A DNA stretch of 64,000 bases. Source: Bacillota bacterium. Lineage in GTDB: Bacteria; Bacillota; Clostridia; Peptostreptococcales; Anaerovoracaceae. The translations under genes were made by a program, and so were the position numbers. This document shows, piece by piece, positions 26,503 through 35,225 of this stretch. Below the pieces are notes generated by a model that was not told where the DNA came from, did not search any database, and saw nothing but the letters and a program-made list of their open reading frames with translations. Every line of letters starts with the position of its first letter. The stretch's first letter is position 1. The stretch spans positions 114,483 through 178,482 of the forward strand of contig JAQXQE010000006.1 in NCBI GenBank assembly GCA_029101005.1. Reading direction: 5' to 3'.

Positions 26503-29500
26503 GTGCCATATTTCAACATAGTAGCACAGACAAATGAAAATACAGTCGTAACTGAATATGAACCAGTTAAGGTTAAGTCTGACAGTTATCAGAGCGAAGC
26601 GGAGTTAGAAAAGGACTTTATCAGAATGCTCCAGGAACAAGGCTACGAGTATCTTCAGATACATACAGAAGCAGACCTTGTTGCTAACCTGCGTGCGAAG
26701 CTTGAAGCTCTTAATAACTATTCCTTCACGAATAATGAATGGGATTTCTTCTTTAAGAATGCCATTGCTAATCAAAACGAAGGAATTGAAGATAAAGCTC
26801 GTAAGATTCAGGAAGACTATGTTCAGGTTCTTAAGAGAGACGATGGAACATCTAAGAACATCACTCTCATCGATAAGAAGAACATTCATAACAACAGTCT
26901 TCAGGTTATCAATCAGTATGAAGTATCGCAGGCCGAAGGTGCCAAGCATGACAACAGATACGACGTAACTGTACTTGTTAATGGATTCCCTCTTGTGCAT
27001 ATCGAGCTTAAGCGCAGAGGTGTCGCTATCAAGGAAGCCTTCAATCAGATTAACCGCTACCAGAGAGAGTCTTTCTGGGTAGGAAGCGGTTTATTTGAGT
27101 ACGTTCAGATATTTGTTATATCCAACGGAACAAATACTAAGTATTACTCTAACAGTACAAGATGGAATGCCATCAAAGATGCAAAGGCTGCAAATACCAA
27201 GAAGGAAAAGACAAGCAACAGTTTCGAATTTACATGCTACTGGGCGGATGCTAACAATAAAGTCATACCTGATCTTGTAGACTTTACTAGAACCTTCTTT
27301 GCTAAGCATACGATTCTTAATATCTTAACTAAATACTGTATTTTCACTTCTGAGCAGATGCTGATGGTTATGAGACCATACCAGATTACTGCTACTGAGA
27401 GAATTCTCAACAGAATTGAGATCGCAGATAACTATAAGAAATACGGAACAGTTGCAGGTGGCGGATATATCTGGCACACAACTGGTTCAGGTAAGACTTT
27501 GACATCGTTTAAGACTGCAAGACTTGCGTCAAACCTTCCATACATTGATAAGGTTCTCTTTGTCGTAGACAGAAAAGATCTGGACTACCAGACAATGAAG
27601 GAATACGACAGATTTGAGAAAGGTGCAGCCAACAGCAACTCATCAACAGCAGTTCTCAAGAAGCAGCTCGAGGATGATAATACTCACATTATCATTACAA
27701 CAATTCAGAAGCTGGCAACATTCATAAAGAAGAACAAAGGCCATGATGTATATCAGAAACACGTTGTAATCATCTTCGATGAATGTCATAGATCGCAGTT
27801 TGGTGATATGCATGCTGCAATCGTAAAGAATTTTAAGAAGTATCACATCTTCGGATTTACTGGAACTCCTATATTTGCAGAAAATGCCGGGGCAGTCAGA
27901 ACACCTCAGTTTATGACAACTGAGCAGACTTTTGGTGATCAGCTTCATACATATACAATCGTTGATGCAATTAATGACAAGAATGTATTACCTTTCAAAG
28001 TTGATTACATCAGCACAATGAAAGAAAAAGAAATACCTGACGAGGACGTCTGGGATATCGACAGAGAGAAAGCTATGATGGCTCCAAAGAGAATTTCTGT
28101 CGTAACAAAGTACATTCTTGATCACTTCGATAAGAAAACGTATCGAGGAGATAAGACATATATCTTCAATCAGCTCACCAATATTTCAGATGTTGCAGCT
28201 GGCAGAAACAAGGTAGAAGAAATCAAAGCAGCTCAGAGACTTAGCGGATTCAATTCAATATTTGCTGTTGCCTCAGTAGATATGGCTAAGCTGTATTACG
28301 AAGAGTTCAGGAAACAGATGGCTGAAGATCCATCAAAGAAGCTCAAGATAGCAACCATATACAGCTATGCTCCTAACGAAGAAGAGCCGGAAGGCGGTCT
28401 TCTTGATGAAGAAAATTCAGAGGATACTTCAGCACTCGATAAGAACTCAAGAGATTTCCTTGAAGAAACAATCAAGGATTATAACGAGATGTTCCATACA
28501 AACTACGATACATCAAGTGATAAGTTCCAGAACTATTACAAAGATGTTTCGCTTCGCATGAAGAATAAGGAACTGGATATGCTCATTGTAGTTAATATGT
28601 TCCTTACTGGTTTTGATGCGACAACACTCAATACTCTGTGGGTTGATAAGAATCTTAAGATGCATGGATTGATTCAGGCGTTCTCCAGAACAAACCGAAT
28701 CCTTAACAGCATCAAGACTTACGGTAACATAGTATGCTTCAGAAATCTCCAGAAGAAAGTTGATGAAGCCATAGCCCTCTTTGGCGACAAAGAAGCTGGC
28801 GGTATAGTTCTTCTTAAGAGCTTCCAGGAATACTACTACGGCTATCAAACTGCTGATGGCAAAGATATGCCAGGCTATGTGGATATGGTTGATGAACTCG
28901 TTGAGAGATTCCCTCTTGCAGTACCACAGATTGTTGGAGAAGAGAATCAGAAGAAATTCATTAAACTATTCGGAGCATTTCTCAAGATGAGAAATCTACT
29001 CAGTACATTCGATGAGTTTGAAGGAAAAGAGATTTTCTCAGATAGAGACCTTCAGGATTATCTTGGAAGGTATCAAGATTTAAAAGATATCTTCAGACCT
29101 GATGATAAAGAAAGTACTGACATTAATGATGACATTATTTTCGAAACAGAGCTGATAAAACAGATAGATATCAATATTGATTACATTCTTATGCTGGTTC
29201 AGAAATATCATGATGGACACATGCAGGATAAGGAAATCCTTGTTACTATTCAGAAAGCAGTTGGTGCTCACCCTGAACTCAGAAGCAAGAAACAGCTTAT
29301 CGAAATGTTCCTTGATAGCATTAACAATGTTAACGATGTGGTAACCGCTTGGAATGGGTTTGTAGAAAAGCAACGTGAAGATGATCTTGCAACAATCATT
29401 AGCGAAGAAAAGCTTAAGCCAGAAGAAACTCGTCGTTTCCTCGAAAAAGCTTTTGAAGACGGCGAAATCAAAGAAACTGGAACCGATATCGACAAGATTA

Positions 29501-29706
29501 TGCCACCGGTTTCCAGATTCGGAGGCGGCGCAAATAACAGAGCTGCAAAGAAGCAGACGGTTATCAGCAAGCTTAAAGGATTCTTCGAGAAGTACTTCGG
29601 AGTTGGAACAAAGTTCAAAGCAGTTCCTACAGAAGTTTACACGTTTGAGGAACCAGAAATGTTGATGGTTGCGGAAGAAACTAACGAATATTTTATAATT
29701 GAGTAA
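26503..29706 (+). CDS. hsdR: Type I restriction endonuclease subunit
   Basis: 1067 residues starting with GTG (AGGAGG 6 nt upstream). The N-terminal nuclease domain shows the pattern D..ELKRRG (res ~165). The translocase has Walker A TTGSGKT at ~330 and the DEAD-like box IIFDECHRSQ at ~425, then helicase motifs (FTGTPIF, MFLTGFDA, QAFSRTNR) and a helical C-terminus that contacts HsdM. It cuts unmodified DNA after ATP-driven translocation. Confidence 0.96.
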   Translation: MPYFNIVAQTNENTVVTEYEPVKVKSDSYQSEAELEKDFIRMLQEQGYEYLQIHTEADLVANLRAKLEALNNYSFTNNEWDFFFKNAIANQNEGIEDKARKIQEDYVQVLKRDDGTSKNITLIDKKNIHNNSLQVINQYEVSQAEGAKHDNRYDVTVLVNGFPLVHIELKRRGVAIKEAFNQINRYQRESFWVGSGLFEYVQIFVISNGTNTKYYSNSTRWNAIKDAKAANTKKEKTSNSFEFTCYWADANNKVIPDLVDFTRTFFAKHTILNILTKYCIFTSEQMLMVMRPYQITATERILNRIEIADNYKKYGTVAGGGYIWHTTGSGKTLTSFKTARLASNLPYIDKVLFVVDRKDLDYQTMKEYDRFEKGAANSNSSTAVLKKQLEDDNTHIIITTIQKLATFIKKNKGHDVYQKHVVIIFDECHRSQFGDMHAAIVKNFKKYHIFGFTGTPIFAENAGAVRTPQFMTTEQTFGDQLHTYTIVDAINDKNVLPFKVDYISTMKEKEIPDEDVWDIDREKAMMAPKRISVVTKYILDHFDKKTYRGDKTYIFNQLTNISDVAAGRNKVEEIKAAQRLSGFNSIFAVASVDMAKLYYEEFRKQMAEDPSKKLKIATIYSYAPNEEEPEGGLLDEENSEDTSALDKNSRDFLEETIKDYNEMFHTNYDTSSDKFQNYYKDVSLRMKNKELDMLIVVNMFLTGFDATTLNTLWVDKNLKMHGLIQAFSRTNRILNSIKTYGNIVCFRNLQKKVDEAIALFGDKEAGGIVLLKSFQEYYYGYQTADGKDMPGYVDMVDELVERFPLAVPQIVGEENQKKFIKLFGAFLKMRNLLSTFDEFEGKEIFSDRDLQDYLGRYQDLKDIFRPDDKESTDINDDIIFETELIKQIDINIDYILMLVQKYHDGHMQDKEILVTIQKAVGAHPELRSKKQLIEMFLDSINNVNDVVTAWNGFVEKQREDDLATIISEEKLKPEETRRFLEKAFEDGEIKETGTDIDKIMPPVSRFGGGANNRAAKKQTVISKLKGFFEKYFGVGTKFKAVPTEVYTFEEPEMLMVAEETNEYFIIE

Positions 29707-29724
29707 TGTAAATAAGGAGAGTAA

Positions 29725-31746
29725 ATGAAAACAGATTTTCATATACACACAATTCCAACAAAATGGGATGCTCCATTTGAGTTTTCCATAGAAAAGCTGG
29801 TGGAATATGTTACATTGTTAGAAATAGATGCAATTGCAATAACAAATCATAACTGCTTTGATATAAATCAATTTAAACTCATTCAAACAAAACTTGAAGG
29901 AAAAGCAATGGTTTTCCCTGGAATAGAAGTAAATGTTGCGCCAAACAACGGTCATTTGTTAATTATTGCAGAGATGGATAATCTTGATAGTTTTTCGGAT
30001 GGTTGTAAGTTCATTGAACAAAACGTTGTAAATATTCATGACTCAATGGATATTATGGATATTGAGTCTGCTTTTGGCGGATTTAATAATTATCTATTAA
30101 TACCGCATTACGACAAAAGTCCGGCGATAAGCAAAGACGTAATTGAGCAATTGGGGGACAATATAATATGCGGTGAGGTAACAAGTGCTAAAAAGTATGT
30201 TCGAATGAAGAAATCTGATAAAATCACGCCTGTAATATTCAGCGATTGTAGAATATCTGACTCTCTGAATTATAACAAAACGAGACAAACCTATTTAACA
30301 CTTGGCGAGATCTCGATATCAGCACTTAAGCTTTGTTTGAAAGATAAATCTAAAGTAGCTCTTTCTGCTTTGATGAATGATGAAAAGTTTCAAGTTACAC
30401 CTAGTATTTGTATAGCAAACGGGCTTAATATTGTCATGGGGGAGCGTTCATCAGGGAAAACATACTTCCTAAATGAAATATCTGATGCAAATGAAAATGT
30501 AAAATATATCAAACAGTTTTCTTTATTAGAAAACAAAAGTGGGCAATCATTTGAGGACAGAATAAAAAGCAAAAAATCGAGCGATATTGCAGAATATTTT
30601 GATGAGTTTTCAAAAGTCGTTCGAGATATAAAGGGTGTCAGTTTTACCGATAACATGGAATCTTTGGGCAATTATTTGGATTCTTTAAAGAAAAATGCGG
30701 AAGAGTCAAATATGCAGGATGTATATTCTAAATGCAAGCTTTTTTCTGAAGTATCCTATACTGATGATGATTTACAGAGGATACAAGGTCTCATAAAATC
30801 AACAATGAATCTATTGGATTCAGATACATATAGAAAGATTATTGATTCAGTGATTCCGTATGAAAGGATGGTATTATTACTTGAGGTTTTATTGAACCAA
30901 TTTGAAACAGAAAAAGAACTCTCAATAAAAAAGAATTGGATTAATTCTGTTATTAATAATATTAAACAAGAGTTACAGGCGAATACATCGTCTACTATGA
31001 TAGAGGATATTGATTTCTATCAAATTGCGATGGATAACAAAAGGATCGATGCCTTTAACACTATTTCAAATAAGATAAAAGAAAATAGCGTCATTTTATC
31101 TGAAGAACTAGGAAAGTTTTCGTTAGTTGCTGAAAAGAGACCGTTTGATGGAGCTGGTGAAATGAAGGCTTATAGTGGAAAAGTGTTAAAGTTTTCAGAT
31201 GCATTTCTTCTATACGATAAACCATACGAATTTCTTCAAAAACTAAAAGAAATAGATTCTTTAGATGAAAGCACATATCATGAATTTTTTGCTAAAGTGA
31301 ATTATAAGATATTGAATCAGTATGGTTTGGAAGTTTCTGGTGGGGAACAATCCGAATTTAATCTTCTAAATGAAATAACAAAAGCAAGACAATATGAAAT
31401 ACTGTTGATTGATGAACCAGAATCATCGTTTGATAATGTGTTCTTAAAATCTGATGTTAATAAAATGTTAAAAAGTATATCAGAAGAAATGCCCGTAGTT
31501 ATTGTAACTCACAATAGTACTGTAGGGGCATCGATTAACGCAGATTACCTGATATATACTCGACGAGATATTAATAATGGTAAAGTTGTATTTAGAAGGT
31601 TTATGGGAAGACCGGGGGATACATTCTTAGTGGACGATTCTGGAGAAAAATCACAAAACATTGATGCACTTCTATCATGTTTTGAAGCTGGAGATGATGC
31701 GTATCAGCAAAGGAGAAATGATTATGAAATACTTAAAAATAGATAA
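29725..31746 (+). CDS. PHP-domain / ABC-type ATPase fusion, candidate defence effector
   Basis: 673 residues. N-terminal PHP phosphoesterase domain (res 1-~200) with HIHT, ITNHN, GIEVNV, LIPHYDK and SDCRISD metal ligands. An SMC/Rad50-like ATPase follows: Walker A GERSSGKT ~240, a long helical insertion, signature VSGGEQSEF ~537, Walker B ILLIDEPESSFD ~560 and H-loop VIVTHNS ~595. Longer PHP-AAA proteins of this general design (some named TrlF-like) occur in defence islands. It lies 18 bp after hsdR and overlaps the small gene downstream by 23 bp. The nucleic-acid or nucleotide target is unknown. AT-richer than hsdR, so perhaps acquired separately. Confidence 0.8.
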   Translation: MKTDFHIHTIPTKWDAPFEFSIEKLVEYVTLLEIDAIAITNHNCFDINQFKLIQTKLEGKAMVFPGIEVNVAPNNGHLLIIAEMDNLDSFSDGCKFIEQNVVNIHDSMDIMDIESAFGGFNNYLLIPHYDKSPAISKDVIEQLGDNIICGEVTSAKKYVRMKKSDKITPVIFSDCRISDSLNYNKTRQTYLTLGEISISALKLCLKDKSKVALSALMNDEKFQVTPSICIANGLNIVMGERSSGKTYFLNEISDANENVKYIKQFSLLENKSGQSFEDRIKSKKSSDIAEYFDEFSKVVRDIKGVSFTDNMESLGNYLDSLKKNAEESNMQDVYSKCKLFSEVSYTDDDLQRIQGLIKSTMNLLDSDTYRKIIDSVIPYERMVLLLEVLLNQFETEKELSIKKNWINSVINNIKQELQANTSSTMIEDIDFYQIAMDNKRIDAFNTISNKIKENSVILSEELGKFSLVAEKRPFDGAGEMKAYSGKVLKFSDAFLLYDKPYEFLQKLKEIDSLDESTYHEFFAKVNYKILNQYGLEVSGGEQSEFNLLNEITKARQYEILLIDEPESSFDNVFLKSDVNKMLKSISEEMPVVIVTHNSTVGASINADYLIYTRRDINNGKVVFRRFMGRPGDTFLVDDSGEKSQNIDALLSCFEAGDDAYQQRRNDYEILKNR

Positions 31747-32023
31747 TGGTGCAGCTTACTTTCGTGATGAGGATTCTAATTATACATCAATCGAAAAAAT
31801 AACAAAGGAAGATTTAATGGAACTTATTAATAGAGTTGTTGATGACACTGTCTGTTTTGAAATGGATGATTTTGAAGAAAAAATAATTCAGAACCCGGCT
31901 CATAAGATAATCTATTCAAATTTATATAAAAAGTTCTTATCTTTACTGAGTGATGGGAATAGGTTTAAAGACGAAAGTAAATCAATCTATTTAGATGCAA
32001 AGATTAAATATAATATTAATTAA
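31724..32023 (+). CDS. Small acidic partner protein of the PHP-ATPase
   Basis: 99 residues from the ATG at 31724, which has GGAG 8 nt upstream; the track's start 21 codons earlier lies inside the preceding gene without a ribosome site. Reads MKYLKIDNGAAYFRDEDSN.., mostly helical afterwards (TKEDLMELINRVVDD). The 23-bp overlap with the PHP-ATPase gene implies translational coupling and a shared task. I do not recognise a family. It ends at a terminator. Confidence 0.7.
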   Translation: MKYLKIDNGAAYFRDEDSNYTSIEKITKEDLMELINRVVDDTVCFEMDDFEEKIIQNPAHKIIYSNLYKKFLSLLSDGNRFKDESKSIYLDAKIKYNIN

Positions 32024-32034
32024 TCAACTACATC

Positions 32035-32073
32035 GCCGCCAGGCTTTCAATTCGGAAAGTCGGGCGGCTTTTA
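32035..32073 (+). terminator. Terminator of the R-M / PHP-ATPase operon
   Basis: Nested stem GCCGCC..GGCGGC with inner GGCTTTC/GGAAAGTC, followed by TTTTAT. It ends the operon that began at the XRE gene. Confidence 0.75.
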
Positions 32074-32106
32074 TATTGCCCGGATTTCGGGCGGAAAGGA
32101 GGTCTT

Positions 32107-33084
32107 ATGGACCAGAATTATGAAAATTTAAGAATCATTTCAGGCTCAGAGATTGAGCCCAAGGAAGTCGACTGGCTGTGGTATCCGTATATTCCTTACG
32201 GCAAGATTACCATAGTACAGGGTGACCCAGGCGAAGGCAAGAGCACTTTCGTGCTGAATCTTGCTGCCATGCTGACGACTGGCACACCACTCCCCTACTC
32301 TACCGAAGAGTATGAACCGATGAATATCATCTATCAGAACACTGAGGATGATGCAGAAGATACGGTTGTTCCCCGCTTCATAAACGCAGGCGGAGATCTC
32401 AATCGTATCTTTTTTATTGATGAGAGAAGCCAGGCACTGAGTTTTGCGGACGACAGAATCGGCGAGACGATTAGAAGAACCGGTGCGAAGCTCATCATAT
32501 TTGATCCGCTTGCTTCATATATCGGAGCTGAAGTTTCTCTCAATCAGGCCAACGAAGTGCGTTCACAGATGAACTACCTCATCGACATTGCAAAGGAAAC
32601 CGGCTGTGCTGTTATCGTAGTTGCGCACATGAACAAGATGTCAGGAGCGAAAGCAATGTACCGCACGTCGGGGTCTATCGACATAGTAGCTTCGGCGAGA
32701 AGCTGTCTTCTGATTGGAACTGCACCTGAGGATCAGACCAAAAGAATCATGGCTGTTCAGAAATCTAACCTGGCTGAGAAAGGAAAAGCTATCGAGTTTG
32801 GCATCGAGGACAGCAAAGTTGCCTTCCTTCGCCAGCTGGATATGACAGCAGATGAACTCGTGAACAGTTATCCTTCGACTGGTTCCCGAAGAAAAACCAA
32901 GCGCGAGATGGCCAAGGAAGTATTACTTGAAATGCTGACTAATGGGCCGAAGACTCAACGGGACGTGATGGATGCAATGGATGAACTTAACATCAGCAAG
33001 CGCACCGTTGATGATGCCAAGCGTGAACTCGGGGTCGAATCCATGCGTGTAAAGGACGCCTGGATATGGCACTACGAGTCATAG
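32107..33084 (+). CDS. RepA-like AAA ATPase (replication helicase)
   Basis: 325 residues. RecA-fold ATPase with Walker A GDPGEGKST (~res 41), Walker B LIIFDPLASY (~135), the VVAHMNKMSG sensor region and a C-terminal winged-helix-like segment (TQRDVMDAMDELNISKRTVDDAKREL). Similar AAA_25/RepA proteins are hexameric helicases for plasmids and mobilizable elements. GGAGG precedes the ATG. It probably supports replication of the excised element together with the relaxase downstream. Confidence 0.82.
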   Translation: MDQNYENLRIISGSEIEPKEVDWLWYPYIPYGKITIVQGDPGEGKSTFVLNLAAMLTTGTPLPYSTEEYEPMNIIYQNTEDDAEDTVVPRFINAGGDLNRIFFIDERSQALSFADDRIGETIRRTGAKLIIFDPLASYIGAEVSLNQANEVRSQMNYLIDIAKETGCAVIVVAHMNKMSGAKAMYRTSGSIDIVASARSCLLIGTAPEDQTKRIMAVQKSNLAEKGKAIEFGIEDSKVAFLRQLDMTADELVNSYPSTGSRRKTKREMAKEVLLEMLTNGPKTQRDVMDAMDELNISKRTVDDAKRELGVESMRVKDAWIWHYES

Positions 33085-33099
33085 CGATGGCATCAGGGC

Positions 33100-33434
33100 A
33101 AGAACGCAACATTCTCATAGTGAACGGAAGAGTCCCTGAAACATGCGATGTTGCTTTTGCCCTGCAAGGGGGTCAAGGGGTATTCCCCTTGCGAACGACC
33201 TATGCAATAGGTGTAGTGAGTTACTCATATGGGATGCAGAAGCGGCCTTGCGAGGGTTTCAGATGGAAACCTCTCGCTTAGTCGCTTCTTTTGATATGAG
33301 GGTCGAGGATGCAGACTCTCATACTCATCCGGCATCCCTTATGAGTACAGCAGGTTAACCCGGAGGGAATGGCATTGAGTGAAGAATGCAAAAGACAGCG
33401 CTTCAAGGGTGTCAATGTGGAATGTTGCGTTCTT
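33100..33434 (+). ncRNA. Long structured non-coding region upstream of the relaxase (RNA and/or oriT)
   Basis: 335 bp closed by a perfect 15-bp inverted repeat (33100-33114 AAGAACGCAACATTC with 33420-33434). Inside are a 16-bp stem with one mismatch (33222-33237 with 33332-33347), a hairpin CAAGGGG-TATT-CCCCTTG (33174-33191) and TATGAGGGTC/GACTCTCATA (33295-33323). No credible ORF is present. The position just before mobV is where an origin of transfer is expected; the nested pairing also suggests a folded RNA. Which one cannot be decided from one sequence. Confidence 0.55.
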
Positions 33435-33463
33435 CCTCTCAATGCAGAAAGGAGCGAAATGAA

Positions 33464-34441
33464 ATGGCAAACTATACGATACTGAGAATTGAAAAGAGAA
33501 AGCTTAATGCCGTCACCAGGATATGCAATCATCATGAGCGACTGAAGGAACAGTACAAGAGCAATCCTGACATTGATCCTGAAAGAACACATCTCAACTA
33601 TCATCTGTACGAGCCGAAGGATAGATACAGAGCAGCTGTCCTTGGCAGAATCGAAGAGGCAGGAGCAAAGCGAAGAAAGGACAGCGTTGTTCTTCAGGAT
33701 TCGATTGTAACTGCATCACCTGACTGGATAAATAATTTAAGTCAGCAGGAGCAGAGAGAGTTCTTCGAAAGAGCATATGCCTTTTTCACAAAGACCTTCG
33801 GAGAAGAGAACATGATCTCTGCTGTTGTCCACATGGACGAAACCAATCCTCACATGCATGTCTGTTTTGTTCCCATAACAAAAGACAACAGACTTTCATC
33901 GAAGGATATCATCGGAGGTCCAAGAGGGCTGGTTAAGCTGCAGGACGATTTTTATTCTCACATGCAGGAGAGGTTTCCTGATTTAAGTAGGGGTCTTTCA
34001 AGAAAGATTACTCAGCGCAAGCATATACCGACAGAGTTCTACAAGAATGCTGACAACCTGATGTCACATTACGAAGAGATTGTAAATGCAATCAATGATA
34101 TCGGAGTGTTTAGGAACGGAGAGAAGAGAGAAGCTGCCATCACTCTTCTCGGAAGGTATGCTCCTGAGATGGCACAGATGAACAGACAGCTCAAGATGAC
34201 GGATAACTATGTTACAAGACTTGAGAATGCAATAACTGATTACAAGAAGTCTAATGCAAACAAGAACGATATCATCTACGACCAGAGAGAAGAGATCGAG
34301 CAGCTTAAAAATAAAGTAAGCGAACTTAATTTCAATCAGAGGAAGCTTCAGAGAGTAATTGATAAGATACCGCCTGATGTTATGGATCAGATGAAAAAAG
34401 ATGAGAGAGCAAGACGAAGAGCAGAAAGAGAGGCACGCTGA
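33464..34441 (+). CDS. MobV-family relaxase (Pre/Mob)
   Basis: 325 residues from the ATG at 33464, which has AAAGGAG 9 nt upstream. The N-terminal Mob/Pre domain contains the metal/catalytic motif HMDETNPHMH (~res 122), followed by PITKDNRLSSKDI, and a coiled-coil C-terminus rich in Lys/Glu/Arg. It nicks the element's oriT and pilots single-stranded DNA into a conjugation channel supplied by another element. The stop overlaps the next start by 1 bp. Confidence 0.92.
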   Translation: MANYTILRIEKRKLNAVTRICNHHERLKEQYKSNPDIDPERTHLNYHLYEPKDRYRAAVLGRIEEAGAKRRKDSVVLQDSIVTASPDWINNLSQQEQREFFERAYAFFTKTFGEENMISAVVHMDETNPHMHVCFVPITKDNRLSSKDIIGGPRGLVKLQDDFYSHMQERFPDLSRGLSRKITQRKHIPTEFYKNADNLMSHYEEIVNAINDIGVFRNGEKREAAITLLGRYAPEMAQMNRQLKMTDNYVTRLENAITDYKKSNANKNDIIYDQREEIEQLKNKVSELNFNQRKLQRVIDKIPPDVMDQMKKDERARRRAEREAR

Positions 34442-34674
34442 TGAAGAATGTGCAGATACCGCTTACGCTTTTCCTAAAGCTTTATGGTTATGTCGTGCTT
34501 GGCAACTATCAGTTTCATGATGATATCGTCAGGCAGCTTGAGGACAAGCACCGGAAAGTCTACAGCCATCTTCTCTACACAACCAGTAAGACAGCAAAAA
34601 CCGAAGAGGAACGAGAAGAAGCAAGACAAAAGTATCTTGATGAAGTCGGAATGAAAGATTCATACAGATACTGA
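34441..34674 (+). CDS. Conserved small protein coupled to the relaxase
   Basis: 77 residues. Starts in the overlap TGATG with the relaxase stop. Reads LTLFLKLYGYVVLGN.., then a charged helix (TKTEEEREEAR-like), ending DSYRY. Small proteins of this sort commonly follow MobV genes in clostridial elements, probably as mobilization accessories. No defined fold. Confidence 0.7.
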   Translation: MKNVQIPLTLFLKLYGYVVLGNYQFHDDIVRQLEDKHRKVYSHLLYTTSKTAKTEEEREEARQKYLDEVGMKDSYRY

Positions 34675-34748
34675 CTCGTTATCAGATTATGACAGCTGTG
34701 TGGCACACAGCTGTTAATTTCTTATACAGAAAGAGAGGTACGTTAATT

Positions 34749-35099
34749 ATGATTAAACACATTAGTATTGATAAGTTATATCCTTTTGAGGAAGTATTAT
34801 TCTCCCTTGATGATAACGATGAGATGGAGATGCTCATTGATAGCATCAAGGAGTTTGGAGTTCTCCAGCCTATCATTGTCAGGAAGGCTTCATACGGTTA
34901 TGAAGTTATTTCAGGCAATAGAAGACTCTATGCAGCGTGCATGGCAGACTATGAAACAGTTCCTGCTATTATAATGGATCTTACAGATGAAGAAGCGATT
35001 GCGGTAATGGTCGATTCTAATCTGCACAGGAATATACTGCCGAGCGAGAAAGCTTTTTCCTACAAAGCAAAATATGAGGCTCTTGAGAGTCTTAAGTAG
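34749..35099 (+). CDS. Short ParB-like protein lacking the DNA-binding domain
   Basis: 116 residues from the ATG at 34749 (GAGAGG upstream). Only the ParB N-terminal fold is present: VISGNRRLYAACMAD and VMVDSNLHRNILPSEKAFSYK. It stops exactly where the helix-turn-helix begins in the longer ParB at 21413. It could be a truncated relative or a stand-alone ParB-fold regulator. No frame continues the homology after the stop. Confidence 0.75.
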   Translation: MIKHISIDKLYPFEEVLFSLDDNDEMEMLIDSIKEFGVLQPIIVRKASYGYEVISGNRRLYAACMADYETVPAIIMDLTDEEAIAVMVDSNLHRNILPSEKAFSYKAKYEALESLK

Positions 35100-35155
35100 T
35101 GAACTCCATATGGGGATGAGCCGCCTATTAATCTGGCGACTCATTCCTACAAAAC

Positions 35156-35190
35156 GAACGCTTGTTCTTTTAGCGTGCTTAGCTTATACT
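35156..35190 (+). promoter_or_regulatory. Promoter overlapped by a LexA-type (SOS) box
   Basis: GAACGCTTGTTC (35156-35167) fits the Gram-positive LexA core GAAC-N4-GTTC. It covers the -35 TTGTTC (35162-35167), which is followed by a 17-bp spacer and -10 TATACT (35185-35190). The downstream gene would be derepressed by DNA damage. Confidence 0.65.
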
Positions 35191-35225
35191 ATTACTATCA
35201 ATGATGCAAAGGAATGAAAAAATTT

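Noticed and set aside
33066-33358. Two 71-residue ORFs between the RepA-like gene and mobV
   Set aside because: They lie in the stem-rich region, overlap each other in different frames, and have no ribosome sites or recognisable sequence.
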